From NCBI GenBank assembly GCA_964058845.1, contig CAXKVR010000015.1:1-64000 (forward strand): a DNA stretch of 64,000 nt, written 5' to 3'. The position numbers and the translations under genes were made by a program. A model generated the notes under the pieces. It did no database searches. It saw only the letters and a program-made list of their open reading frames with translations, and was not told the origin of the DNA. Source of the DNA: Carex sylvatica (Eukaryota; Streptophyta; Magnoliopsida; Poales; Cyperaceae). Shown in pieces: positions 1-12,879 of this stretch (position 1 is its first letter; the number at the start of each line of letters is the position of its first letter).

Positions 1-498
1 GGTGTTTTCTTACTGTAAATATTGATGAAGATCGAGTGTTCTTTAGTACCTAGATAAATTATTAACAAACAAAAAATGATAACTACAATTATAATTATAC
101 TTGTAAAGATGAATGATAACTGTTAGTTTTGATATATCATTTGTTGATGCACACGTGGATGTAAATATTATATTCTTTTCCAGTTCTTTAATTTACAATA
201 TGTCAACATCCAGAAATATCAGTACAACCAATTGATAGTAGTTACTTTCAAAATTTAGATGGAATGCATTGATATTTTGGCCTCTTTATTTGTGCTCATT
301 CATTATCTTTTGCATTCTGGTAGCTCAAGATTCCCCACATTTTGTTGATCATACCTAAATGAAGATCAATATATACTCAATTGTCATATTTAAAATATTA
401 TTAAAATATGCAATATATAATAATCATGTGTAATTGTCATATAAAAAAATATATATTACACTAGCACCCTTCTTTGTTTCAAAATTGACATCAATTTC

Positions 499-531
<33 letters not shown>

Positions 532-1881
532 TGCCTTAAAATTTATTACAGGAATTTTTATTTTGATAACAGGTCAATCTTTTTTTCGGTATACATTTTG
601 GTCAAGATGACTTAATTAATCAGATCATCTAACTCCAAACCTTTCTGTTTTATGAGGTTCACAACTGAATCATGTAATTAATAAAAAAAAACATATTATG
701 ATACAACCCATCCTTTAAGTTCTTGTTAATGACCTTTTTGGAACAGCGTACGCACTTGTAGTTTTAATACAAAAATTCTAATGTGAACTTTTTGGTTGTT
801 CCTTGTAATATTTGTCTGCTAATGCATAAAGCAGCTTTAATCTCTTATGGTTTTGTTACAAACATTAAAAATCTACTAACAAACAGTTTTATGGTTTTGT
901 AGATCAACCTGAAAACAAACGAGTACATTACATCTGTAAAAGGTTACGTTGGCAACATGGAAGACTTATTTATCGTAAAGTCACTGGTACTGGAAACAAA
1001 TTTGGCCGTTTATGGACCATACGGAATGGAAGAAGGGATTCCTTTCGAACTCCCTGCTTTGGGCGGTAAAATCATCGGATTTTATGGACGCTGTGGAGAT
1101 TTGCTCGACTCCATTGGAGTTTATGTCCAGGTACAGTTATTTTGGTTTTTTGATAAACTTTGTACCCTGAAACTTTTCTATTTGTATTTCTGTTAATTAT
1201 AAATTGTGTTTGATAAATTGACATGTAAGTTTGGTTTATACTAATTCAATAACTTATAATTTTGCATTGCTTAAGGGTGTCACAAAAAAGCTGGGGCCTT
1301 GCGGTGGCAATGGTGGTACAGCAAATGATATGGACCTTACGGGCATTACTCGCATTTCTGAAGTCATTATTCGCCATGGCGAAACTATCGATGCTTTTGC
1401 TGTATGTTACGTCCGTAATGGCACCTCCGAATGCACTTTACTCTGGGGCGGAAATACTGGACAACTGACTAAGGTACCAGATAAAATTCATGCGCCAATG
1501 TCAACTTCCTCTGGGGCGTTTATACAATATTCAGATTTTTTGTTTCTATTCTTTTGAAAATTGCAATTATATAGAAAAGAGCCAAGAAACTGTTATGTGG
1601 ATGCATAAATTTTTTCTTTATGGTTTAATTTGTAGATCATTCTCAAATCAAACGAGTACATTACGTCGGTGAGAGGTTCCGTTGGCTACTACGATGACAA
1701 TAGATTATTTATCGTGAGGTCACTAGAACTGAGAACCAATTTGGCTGTTTACGGTCCGTATGGCACAAAAGAAGGGACTCCTTTTGAACTCTCTGCTCTT
1801 GACGGTCAAATCATCGGCTTCCATGGACACTCCGGGGCGTTCCTTGACGCCATTGGAGTATATGTCCAGGTACCTCTATGA
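1..1881 (+). CDS. Jacalin-related lectin, copy 1, 5'-truncated by the window edge
   Basis: Predicted exons are 903-1130, 1276-1473 and 1636-1881 (stop included), all phase 0, with bases 1-902 inside intron 1. They encode the second half of jacalin domain 1 (KTNEYITSVKG, then GDLLDSIGVYV), the first half of domain 2 (LGPCGGNGG, IIRHGETIDAF) and its second half (GAFLDAIGVYVQVPL, stop). Jacalin-family proteins are usually cytosolic or nucleocytoplasmic mannose- or galactose-binding lectins; the GxxxD sugar-binding loop is visible twice (GDLLD and GAFLD). The coding exons appear identical to copy 2 at 16298-17276. The first domain-1 exon and the start codon must lie left of the window. The last exon could also splice on at the GT after VYVQ (base 1870), but no further jacalin exon is visible, so I take the stop after VPL. 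Family assignment is firm; sugar specificity is not readable. Confidence 0.78.
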
Positions 1882-3647
1882 TTTCTCACAAACTACTACA
1901 AATTTTTGACTTGTTGATTTCTTTATGCAATTTACCCTCTTCATATTATAATTTGTTTTCAATTGTTTATAAGAAACAACATGTGTTATAGTTAAGTCGA
2001 ATAAAATCCAATAGCAATCTATTCTATTAACCTAGCTTACAACTGACCCACTTGTGGTGATCAATCTAGGTGGGAGATGCAATTACCAGTATACCACATG
2101 TTATAACGACTGAATGAAATGACTGTACAGTATCTTCTGGAGTGTGATTTGTGGGATAACTAAATTGAATTTGATCTCAATTGTTTGTGTGTTTTCTTGG
2201 AGGGAATCAAAATTAGGAATAAACCAATCCTATATTTTTGCTTTCTTCATTCATTTTAATTCTTTCGTTATTGTGCATGTTTTCCATACAAGTAATCAAG
2301 TATATATGAAGGCTTCTTCCTCATAGAAGGGGTTCACAGTATTGTATGCTTGGAGTTTGGTTGATCATTTGACATTGTAATAATGGTTGTGGTTTTTCTA
2401 GAAGGGAATCAAATTTGTAATAATGGTTGTGGATTTTCTAGAAGACAATAATTCTTTCGTTATTGTGGGTCTACTGTACTGTTACAACAGGAGTCAGGTT
2501 GATCAAAATACATCTTTCAATATCACAACAACAAAATTTTACTGCACGAATATCACAATTTTTGCAAACTCAAAGTGCACATCATTTAATCAAACAACAA
2601 AACATGAGCACTTATATTTCAAATCCTTTAGATGAGAACCATACAATAACAAACATGCATTCAATTCTCAAACTTTTTAATGTCATGCACCATTGGCGTG
2701 GGACCAAATATTTCTAATAACAATGCAACTAATTTCAGAAAATAAACGCATTAAATATTATTTGCTCTCATAAAAATAAGACAATTGTTTCTTTTTTTTT
2801 CTTGTATATTTTGAAACTTAAAACATAAGGTGTCCATTTTTCAGGGAAGAGCTCTTTGAATTTCTAATGACAAATTTACCCTTTACTTATTAAGTTGATG
2901 TGTTAGATTCTAAATTCATCTAAATAATCAAATCTTCCGAGATTTATACTTTAGCAAATTCAATTGTTCTTGTTAAATTTAACGTAATGATATTTTTGAA
3001 TTGAACCTGAAAATGAACGACAGTGTATATATTTAACCGTTGTCAGCAAAACTATTACCTATAAAGTAATATAAAAGTCCTAAATATTCTTAATGAATGC
3101 ACAAATGTAACAATAACATACTTAAAATAAAACTAAAGTTGAAAACCGTTCAATTTAAGAATCTACAAGCATATATAGGCCAATTCAGTAATTCCCTTTT
3201 ATATATAAAAGTGGGAGTGTATGGATTTCAAATTAAATCGTCAATTTAATATAACTTCTATATTTTTATTATTTAATTTTAAACAATCTCCAGAATACAG
3301 TAATCATCCGATGACATAATTAAATAAATCATTCAACAAAAAATTATTATACAGAAGGAAGTTTCTTAAATAATTTGGTGAACATATTGTTCATTAATTT
3401 ATTCAGTATAAAACATACTCATGAGTCTTGAGTGGTGCGCAGACATTATCTATATTCTGGCTAATTTTGGAACTCTACCAATGTGCTACCAATTTTGAAT
3501 TTTTTATTTTAAACACTAACTAAAAAACTTTATCTCTATGTTATTCGATTTTCTTTTTTGTAAAACTTCCTTCCAAATTTCAAAAATTTAGACAATGTGC
3601 CAACTTTTTTGTGTAAGCTTGTCTTTTTCAACAACCACAACAACAAG
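1882..3647. other. 3' flank of lectin copy 1, no gene seen
   Basis: AT-rich spacer. Open frames (for example 2423-2717) lack codon bias, domains or recognisable protein similarity and are repeated only because the whole block is duplicated. A short direct repeat around 2380-2445 (gttgtgg..ttctagaag) is the only structure noticed. Confidence 0.6.
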
Positions 3648-3792
3648 AAGGTAGGCACTTTTTGCTGGGGTAAAAAGTGACTTTTCGCAACGGAATACTG
3701 TAATAAACATGCTTTTTATATTAGTGACGGTACTTTTTGTGACGGAGTACCGTTATAAATGTATTTTTTTTCTCGCGAAAAGTGCCTACCTT
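3648..3792. mobile_element. 145-bp MITE-like inverted-repeat element
   Basis: Ends are near-perfect inverted repeats: aaggtaggcacttttt on the left and aaaagtgcctacctt on the right. The interior carries a second inverted motif (gacggtac and gtaccgt). No coding capacity. I could not find a convincing target-site duplication, so the superfamily is open. An identical copy is at 19043-19187 in the duplicated block, so insertion predates the duplication. Confidence 0.6.
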
Positions 3793-6700
3793 GTTTAACT
3801 TTTATGTTATTTGTTAATTAATTGTTTTTTATGCTCACTTTTGTTTAGTCTCAATTTTTTGATAATTTTGTTTCGTCTCAATTTGTTTGCACTATTTAAT
3901 TAAAATCTTTAACCGCACGGCCTAATAGTAAGTAAATTTTAAAATAAAAAAATTCTATGGAATTGAATTAAGTTCTCATTAAGGAGAACAGTTTAATATT
4001 TTGAATTTGGCATTAAAAGTGATTTGATTATTAAGTATTAACCATCCCATGAAATAAAATTATTATGATTCGATATTACTACATTGGCGATAGAACAGAT
4101 TTTATTTTATTTTTACATAATAAACAAAATATTTTATGTTTGATTGTTATTATTTTTACTGAAAAGAAACCCATCGACGTTCTGATTTATAGACTGTAGA
4201 AGCAATATTTTTTCTGTAAAGTGTAAAGGCAGAATTTTAGTAAATGAGTTTCAAATGTTAATAATTCTAGGCCATCCAAATGTAGTACTTTTCTATCAAT
4301 CTAAAATAATGTAAAACAATTAAAAAAAAATGTAAAATTTGATTTCCAAGTACTACTTCATATGGAGATTAGATTTGAAGACTTCGAATCGAGTGTTTGA
4401 ACTTTGCAAATAAATTTATAAATTCATAGCACGAGCTCGATTCATAATATGCATATCTTTAGAAATCTGCTAACATTACTCGGACACCAATCTCTAAATT
4501 ATCCCCCGATTCACAAGATTGTATAAATTTCAATATTAAATTATGTAAACCAGTGCAACGTAGTCTGTAAATATAACTTTTCATTACTGTGTGGTCCCCA
4601 ATAAATTTCTAGTGTAACCTCTAGTTTAACAACTTGAACTGTTTTGACCAGGACCACTTGTAGACCTCCGACCAGGACCATTGGGACCGCATCTAAAATA
4701 TCTCTAATAATTTTTTGAAACTAGTAATTCACAGGCCAAAATTCTATAAACAGATACAGGTAAAAAGAATTTCAATTTTTTTTAACCTGCATCTAGATGT
4801 TACTTTCAATTATTTTGAATTTCATAAATCTTATAACATAACTCTGTAGACAGTATATTTACTATAAACCGATAAAAAGATTTCAATTTTTTTAAATTTT
4901 ATTTCTTTTAATTAAATTTGCATCTAGATGCTACTTCCAATTGTTTTAAATTATGTAAATCTTATCATATAACTCGGTAAACATGTTTGTTGAATACTAT
5001 AAACTAGTAAAAAAAATTCAAACTAAACCAAAAACTTATAAATTTAATATACAAATGCATTACTCATGAAATAGATCAGTTTCAACATTTTAAATTTATT
5101 ATTTAAAGTAACTTTGATAGGATCTGGAGTTAAAACTCACCAGGTTCTATATAATAGCACTTGGTGAGCTTAATAGCACCCTAGTTCTATTCAATATTTT
5201 GTTATCCAAAAGCGAATGAAGGAATTGATCGGCAGAGCCTTCTTTTGTTTTATCTGTGAATTTCGAGCGCAACACCGTCGACAATCAACAATTAAACAAT
5301 TTTGTACGGTACAAATGGGAGATAATAGATAATGGTGGTACTCCTGAGCCTAATACTGTCATGAGCATGATAACAGAGTTTGGCAACAATATTCATATTA
5401 TATCCGCATTATATATTCTATTAATTGCAGTACCTCTCCGAACAAATCAATAAATTAAATAGATATTTGTAAATTTATGTGAATAATTTCTAAATTATGC
5501 TCGAATTGTTCACATTTTTTATGAATATTACTTGATTTACTACTAGTAGCTTCTACAAGTCTTTAAAAAAAATATATATTACTTGATTTATACCTAAATT
5601 ATTCACAAAAATTGTGATTTCTTTTCTAAACATGATAACAATTTGCTATATTATTTATAAAAAATATTTCAGAACTAAATTTGTATGGTACGTATGTGAA
5701 TGTCGAATTTTTTTTTATCACATTGAAATTAATTTTTGCACTCATATTTATATCTGAATCTGTGCTGTTAAATGGAGTAATTGCATTAGCATAAAATCCA
5801 AAAGCCTAATATGTTGGGAAATATCATCGGCTTGGCTATTGGGCCGAATACAAAAATATTTAAGCTCTGATTGTAAAATTTGAAAATCAAGCAGCCCGGT
5901 ATGAAATCATTGATAAAGTTTGCGGACCAATATATAAGAGCTAAAAATAGTATATACAGTCCGATTTTTTTTCGGTAATTAATCCCACAAAGAATAGTTT
6001 ACAATAAATTCAGTGTTTTAAATAGTTTCTTCTCAATAGGTTAAATGTGGTCGTATGCAACCACATCCTGGGTTCCTCTGGGCTCCAGTTGAATATGTGC
6101 GACATGCACATATAGCTAATATCTTAACTGAGGAATTTACCATTCATGCTGAGTCCTGAGGTAAGTAGCACGTGTCATGCGTGCTTAGCACACACCCCAA
6201 TCTTTTTTCATTTAATTTTTTTATTTTTCTGTTACCGTATACATTCATAATTCCTGTTACAAAACTATGACATTTTGGACCCACACAATTCTTTTTGTGA
6301 GGAAAAATCATATTTTCGATTTGATTTTTCGATTTTTTTTTCTCGTTAGAGCACATTCATAGTTCTGTAAAGAATGATGATAGTTTGGACCCATGCACGA
6401 AGCTCTTTCTGGGGCAAAGATCATATTTTTTTTGGATTGGATATTTGGATGTTATTCGAACTACAATTTTTCCTGGCCTTATCTAGTCCTAGTTCAACAC
6501 TTCACGGCTTCACCTGTGTACTAGATAGCTCCTTTGATCTATGTAGAACTTGAATGGTTGCTCCAGCTTCTTCAAGTTGCACGTCATTCCACTTCCACCC
6601 ATGATGATCGATTACCGCATCAATTTCTAACTATCCTATTGAATTCGACCAAATAATTTTTGTTTCCAATGTTTCTTTCCACCACCTGTCTTATTGTCAT

Positions 6701-8441
6701 TTCTTATTTGAGAAACACCCTCACTGTAGGCTGACCTTTTGCATCAAATTGCTTATATACACTTTCTCTGCCGTTTTGCTTATGTCTGTATACTGGTCTT
6801 GAATTTTTTATGTTAGTTTTTTCTCTCAAATTTTTTTTATTGATCATATTTTGCACCAAATTCGCTCATTTTTGTGGATGTCTGGGAGGCTTATTTTCTT
6901 AGCTGGCCGGAGATTGTAGTTATACCCCTGTCTAACTTGCCAAATCCATGTCAAAATAACAGAAATTGAGAGAAAAAAAAGAGTTTTCTATTTGCAACTT
7001 GCAAGATCTATTTCAAAATAACAGAAATTATCTCTGAGAGTTATGCCCCACTTAGTATATAATTAGATGACTCAATTAATAAACCTCGTCTAGGGTAATT
7101 TGACCCGGGTATCATTAGAACTGCGAGATAATATTTTATGCACCGGGACATTGGAGCTATTGGTGCTCTTTCATTATTACTTACTAGGTTCCCTCAAAAT
7201 ACAATGTGTTTTACGAGGAAAAAAATGAGTTTTCTTTTTCATTTTCATCTGTACAGCGTGGTTGCAATTTGGAGTTGAATCCAATATGTTTTGGGGAAAT
7301 TTCGCTACACAAAAAAAAAATTTAGCTCACTTCAGCAATCATATACAAAATTTTATGATGGCTCTCACGTTTTCTTCTAATTTAATCGTTGTGGTATGTG
7401 GGGAACTTGAGTTCAAATTTCATCTACCACATGATACAAATCTATATAATTTAAATTATTCTCTGCTTGGAATACGTTATTAGTAAAATAAATAAAATCT
7501 TCTAAACTTAGAACTTTCATTAGATACAAATAATTTAGACTGACCTTACACATCCAAAATACATCCCATAAAATATAAGCAGTTGATTATTTTGATCAAA
7601 AGTGTAACTTACCTGATCCGTTAGATTTGAGTGCTAATTCCAACGAAAACCAAAGCCTCGAAGCTTAATTACCGACCCTTTTGTATACTGTATTGTACAA
7701 TTATATAACCGTATAACTTGTAGGAAAGATAACATATTTTTCAATGCAAACTAGTAGTAGCTATTCCAAAAACATGGTCTTCGATCGGATCTGGGCCGGA
7801 CATGAATCTCGGGCTGGAATATAATGTGATAAGAAGGGCCCAGATGTGGCCCAATTTCAATGTGTAACATTAACATACACTTCCTTGTTCCGATGCCAAT
7901 TTTTAAGTGCATCTATAATTGTACAATTATTTCATCTACTGCGTAACATTGTTCGAGGATGAAATCAAACACCTCAAATAAATCATAGATTTGGTATGTC
8001 AGTAATTTATCAAATAGATTATTTACGTTGATTATATGTTCATATAGTGAAGCAAGCAGTTCTAAATATAAATTCGTACATAAGAAAGACACTTTGTTTT
8101 TTTTTTTGAAGAAGAAGAAACATAAGAATGAAACTAAGGGAAGAAACCTTAACTATCCTCTAGTAAATGCCCAAAATTTGCCCTTTGTACGTACGGATGT
8201 GGGTGACATATTGGGAATGATTTTTTATTAGATTTGAATCTGCGTTTGGTAACTTTAATTTGCATGAATTTTATAAACTTCGGTTACTTTTGTATAAAAA
8301 TGGGGTAATCAACATAATTGCAATCGCATACTATTTTTTTTTTATTTAAAAAAAAACTACTTAAAGTGTCATTAATAATTTCTAGTTTTTTTTGAATGAT
8401 TATTTATTTTATAGCCCCGCTGAACTAGAAATATTTATTTT
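3793..8441. other. Non-coding duplicated spacer
   Basis: AT-rich sequence aligned to 19188-25099. Candidate frames at 5256-5453 and 7262-7483 are not conserved as reading frames in the second copy (a 4-bp deletion and a changed A-run length respectively), which argues against coding function. No RNA gene seen. Confidence 0.6.
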
Positions 8442-8800
8442 CACTACTACAAAAAAATACTTTTATATCGGTTGAAATCGCGTTCCGCCATCGGATTTCG
8501 AACCGATGCATATCGTCCCGATAGGAAATGTACACATCTATGATATCAGATCAAAACATATGGCATTAATCAATATACCATCGGCAGCGCACCTTTGGCC
8601 ATCGGGTTTGATGAACCCAACGCCATCGCTTTCGTTTTGCCAACCGACGACAAATGTGATTAACGCTATCTTCTGAATTTCAATAGTCGATTGCAATAGT
8701 GTCTTGTATCATCTGTTTTGTCTTTGTTGACATTGACAAATCCTAGAATTCTAGCGGGTCATAAATTTATGGGCCGATGGTGATGTATATGTCATTATTA
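8442..8800 (+). mobile_element. CACTA (En/Spm) transposon terminus
   Basis: The block begins with CACTACTACAAAAAAA, the classic CACTA terminal inverted repeat, and is followed by a run of short subterminal motifs in both orientations (ccatcgg, accgatg, ccgatgg) between about 8467 and 8775. That combination is diagnostic of CACTA ends. No matching 3' terminus (TTTTTGTAGTAGTG) is found before the next gene, and no transposase frame is visible, so this is a truncated or rearranged end. The right border near 8800 is approximate. Confidence 0.7.
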
Positions 8801-10829
8801 TTATTTTTTATTATCAATTCTCGTATTACAGGCTAGCCTAGCTATTTTTAAAACACAGCTAGCAAAACAAAGATAAACATGCATGCGCTCATTCCATACC
8901 CATCTCTGAAGCAACAATTAATATATACATACACAAGTACTCCAACATATAATATATATCAATCAATGTCATAAGCAATATATAAAAAGAGTTTACAACA
9001 ATTATTAAACATACAGCCAATAATCACATCAATAATTCATTGTACCAGAAAACGTTATGTTCTTACCACAATTATTAAAACCAACAACAAATTAATCAAG
9101 TGTTTAAACACAAGAACCTGGAAACAATAGCTGTTTCAAACCACAGACAACAACTTGTCAAATCCACCCACCGTCAAGTACCTCCACGACAATTAAACTG
9201 ATGATAATTTTAAGAAGAACTTACACCATTGGATACGGATGTCATGTAATTTGTGTTCTTTGCGGTGTTTTGAACAAAAGACACTGCATGAATAACATAT
9301 ATAATTAAGAATTTAAATATGAAAGGATGATAGAAAAAGGTGATTAACAAACCTTTGGAAAAGAACGTGCATATTTTTCTATGAGTGTCTCCATGTTCTT
9401 CAATACATAATACTTTAACTTTCATAAATTATTTTGTGTGAAATTGGTATGCATGAATTTATTTTTGTGAACAATGATGTATGAATTTGAAGATTTGATA
9501 TTTTGCTATGTCTGAATTTAGTTGCAACCTTAATTTATAATAGTTGCACTTGAATTAAGCGCGCGTAGTACTGCTCAAGTTATGGAAATGAGTATCTGAA
9601 CCGAGAGCACTCTTCATGAACGCCTTTCCTAAATCAAAGACTATTGGGTCTTCAAAGATTGTGAAAAAGCAAATCAAAATAAGGTTGAGGTTTATTTAAT
9701 GTAATTCTCGCAGCAAAAGAAGCTCAAGATGATTCATGATGCAATTTACTATGTTTATTTTAATTTGTAAGAAAGTGATCGATCTAAGTCCAACGAGCTA
9801 GCGAGCCAATTTGTTCCAACTCTGAAATGGCTCATGACGATAATGAACGAAGATTCAAGCTCATGTCCCTAATCTCAGCTAACTCTGCTTGTTCGCTGTG
9901 GCAAGCCTGTGTCACGAGCTGGGCCCAGCTCGTGATGACCAAGCACATTGCCACCCCTACATATACTGGACAAAGAATTTAATTCTTGAATTACAATAAA
10001 TAATATAGAATGGACTACTACATAAAAAAACTATATGAATTTTTTTTATAGATAATGACGTAATAATGTTATTGAATTTTGTACATTGAATTAGGTATAC
10101 TTTATATATTTATAATGTTATTATTTAAACTATAAATAATTTTCTGTCTAATAATTGAATTTGATAATAATTAACGGTTGAGTCAATGATTATAAATGCA
10201 CGATGATTTGACATCTCTAAGAGGTCTTTGAGTTGTTTTTTGGAGTATGCATTTTTTATTTTTGAATAGCCCGAATTGATACTAATTTAATTCTAGAATT
10301 TTGTTCATTGAATTAGCTCGGGTTCTTAATCTCATCCACGATTGTCATGTGACCATATTTTTAAATTATCGACTAAATTATTTTCTTTTTTGTAATATAA
10401 GAAATTCAGTAAATTCAGTAATGTCATTTGACCAAGTCTTTTTTTATGGTGCCTCTTGTCTGACTTCTATATGAAATAATAGAAATCTGCGCATAGGTAA
10501 TGTCATGCATGCACGATTGGCATGTAACTAAATTATTTATTTATTTTTCAAATTCATACCCTAATATAGGCGTACCTGTTCAATGATAGACCTTATTAAT
10601 TAACTAATTATTTGCTATAATGGAAAGAAAATCCTTATTAATTCTACACTTTGTCAACATGCATGTCAGCTTTGGTTGGCCACGTTCCACTCTCATTATC
10701 TATGCACATACTGTTTTATCATAAAAAAAACGTCTGAAACACACATGGCTGCATTGAACTTTAAGGAAGCTAAGAAAAGTGGTTGGAATCCAACCACGGA
10801 TAAAACAACGATTAATGCATAATTTGAAC
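8801..10829. other. Spacer, no gene seen
   Basis: AT-rich spacer between the CACTA end and the tandem repeat. Open frames such as 9210-9425 on the minus strand look random. The only notable structure is the palindrome at 9912-9935. Confidence 0.5.
9912..9935. repeat. Perfect 24-bp palindrome
   Basis: The left half tcacgagctggg is followed directly by its exact reverse complement cccagctcgtga with no spacer. It is GC-rich within AT-rich surroundings. Function unknown. Confidence 0.9.
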
Positions 10830-11085
10830 TTATGAACTAATTAATTTCAACCAATCATGCTACATTGCTGCGTGAAACTTGACAAACCAAAATTTTCAGA
10901 TACACTTTGAGCTTGCTGAAACAAATTTCAATCAATTTTGCTACTTGCAACTAAAAAAGCTAGACGACCAGTCGGTCCAGAAACGCAGATACACTTTCAA
11001 CTTGTTAAAACCAAGTTCAAATGATGTTGCTGTGTGCAACTCATAAACCAGACATCCAATCAGTCTAGAAATCCAAATACAATTA
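10830..11085. repeat. Degenerate tandem repeat, unit about 87 bp
   Basis: Two fairly clear units and a weaker first one share the anchors cagatacacttt, a TTGC-rich middle (ttgctacttgcaact, then ttgctgtgtgcaact) and a terminal cagtcggtccagaaa or cagtctagaaat. The units are diverged by roughly a quarter. No coding potential. Confidence 0.6.
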
Positions 11086-11383
11086 TTTGAAGTTTCCCGA
11101 CAATATATGACCTCACGGTATCGACCGTTCTGATTATCCTAATTACAGCCTGTATCATAGGATTATTGAAGATTATTATGTATTCCAAGATTGGGTAGAA
11201 AAAAAATATAATGTTGCGGTGATTGCCCTGTTTCAAGGAGCGTTAAAAGAACCAGTGCCACACGCACAGGTATATATTGTTACCATTAGCATCAATTATA
11301 TGGTCGCCTCAAACGTTGAAGGGGATCACAGTCAGGATCCCTTGATCGTGTTGGATTTTGGAAGAATAAACAGCAGTAAAGAA
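11086..11383 (+). other. Coding-like stretch ending at a splice donor, unrecognised
   Basis: A plus-strand frame from about 11137 to 11269 encodes a non-repetitive peptide containing DWVEKKYNVAVIALFQGALK and PVPHAQ, and ends immediately before gtatat, a possible donor. It has no start codon or good upstream acceptor that I can identify, and I do not recognise the protein. It could be an orphan exon or chance. Confidence 0.25.
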
Positions 11384-11766
11384 CACAGGTTTTATTGCTT
11401 TTTTTTTTTAAAAGAGGCATATATGGCCATTTGCATTAGCGAAAGGATTGTCATATTACACATCCATCATCATCCAAATGCATCCCAACTACCCAAAAAT
11501 GTAGACTAGATGAACGACCTCAGCATAATGCATCATTTGGTCAGATAACCTCTATAACTCTACCCTAAATTCTCTCAACAAAAACATAGTAAGGTTCATA
11601 AGAGCAGCACAACTGTTTACTCCGGATATACTTGTTACAAAACATGACATGGCATATAAAAGCTAGATAGAAGCACGGTATCAACTACACAGACTCAGAG
11701 TTGTCCCCAGCAAGCACCACAATTTCAGTAGCTCCAGTCCATTCTCTCAGCGGAATTTCTTCAACC

Positions 11767-12838
11767 TCAGCAGGAGTCCATGTCACCATTTATTTGCACA
11801 ACTTCTGCCTTGATGTTTCCTGACCAATATTGAATTAAAGAAAGTATAAGGAATATGAGTGAACTATTAGTTTTCGGGTTAAGTCCAGTAAAACAAATGT
11901 CATTACGATGCTTCCACAAGGACCAACAAATTGCACTAATCACTATCAGAGCAGCAGTTTTTTGTTTAGCAGGTAGAGTTTGAACAAAACATAATATATC
12001 ATCAAATTTGGACCAAGTCATTACAATATCTTGGAATTTCTCCATCCAGAACCATATAGTTCTAACAAAAGCACATTTAACAAACAAATGCCCCACTGTT
12101 TCTACTAATCCACAAAAGTGACATTGATTAGAACCAATCCAACCTTTTTTAACTAAACATTGCTTAGTCAAGATTTTTTTTATTGGACAATAACCACATA
12201 AAGACCCTTATTTTGGGAGGAATAGGTAGTTTCCACCAGATGGCATATTTATCATTGGTAACTCCTCTAAAAACTAAGAATTCATACAAAGATTGAACAG
12301 AAAAGTAAGAAGATTGGTCTCATTTCCAAGCTATCTTATCCTGAGCATGGGTAAAGGCCGTTCTACTAATAAGACTTAAAATTTCAGTCCATTCAGCAGC
12401 AAGTACCCCTGATAAGTGTCTCCTAAAGTGTATCACCTCACCCTGTGAATTAAGGACTTCATGGACAGAAATATTAGGTTGTAAGCAGAGAGAGTACAGT
12501 TGAGGGTAACTAATTGCTAAAGTACATTGGTCAACCCATATATCATTCCAAAATAAAATTGGACAATTTAATCCTAACTGATACCATACACTCATTTGGC
12601 CAATATATGCTAAGTGTTGGATATCTTTCCATCATGGTGACCATTTTAAAACACAAGGACCAGTGTAGTATTTGTACATCACTACTGTTTTCCAAAGGCT
12701 AGAATATGAATTATCCTGAATCTTCCACCACCATTTCAGCAGCAGAGATATGTTCATAAGTTCCAAATCTAATACACCTAAGCCACCATTCTGTTTTGGT
12801 TGACAAGCTAGTTCCCAATTAACTAAATGATAACGTTT
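11767..12838 (-). pseudogene. LINE ORF2 C-terminus (reverse-transcriptase zinc-binding region)
   Basis: Minus-strand frames 12320-12595 and 11767-12171 encode the part of a plant non-LTR ORF2 downstream of the polymerase core. FWNDIW and the WxxIxxL-type segments come first, then a zinc-binding module with CHFCGLVETVGHLFVKC (Cx2C..Hx4C), then ICWSLWKHRNDICF. This order is typical of the zf-RVT domain in plant L1 elements. The upstream start of this half, KRYHLVNWELACQPKQNGG, duplicates the end of the plus-strand half. Frame breaks between the segments show it is not functional. Confidence 0.82.
12785..12838 (-). repeat. 54-bp inverted duplication at inversion breakpoint, left arm
   Basis: Reverse complement of 14240-14293; it starts accattctgttttgg and ends gataacgttt. 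The match ends abruptly on both sides. It belongs to the LINE coding sequence (KRYHLVNWEL). The pair flanks the inverted segment as expected from staggered breaks filled in before rejoining. Confidence 0.88.
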
Positions 12839-12879
12839 TGTAATAAGGGATATAAACTTTACCTGATCAAACTGACTTG

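Larger units (their letters stand above)
1..8441. repeat. Tandem segmental duplication, copy 1
   Basis: Bases 1-8441 correspond to 15396-25099. Over 1-3873 (offset 15395) I see no difference. From base 3874 substitutions and small indels appear every few tens of bases. Copy 2 holds two large extra blocks, 19423-20063 and 21872-22522. Homology stops exactly where a CACTA transposon end begins at 8442. Confidence 0.93.

Noticed and set aside
957..1557. Separate small proteins of 60-110 residues in and after the lectin exons (also 16352-16952)
   Set aside because: They are single exons of the spliced lectin read past their donor sites, or frameshifted shadows of them.
5256..5453. 65-residue frame in the lectin flank
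   Set aside because: It begins with GTG, and the second copy has a 4-bp deletion disrupting it.
7262..7483. 73-residue frame with a longer 92-residue version at 23891-24169
   Set aside because: The N-terminal frame changes between copies through an A-run length difference; no domain and low-complexity ends, so not a conserved gene.
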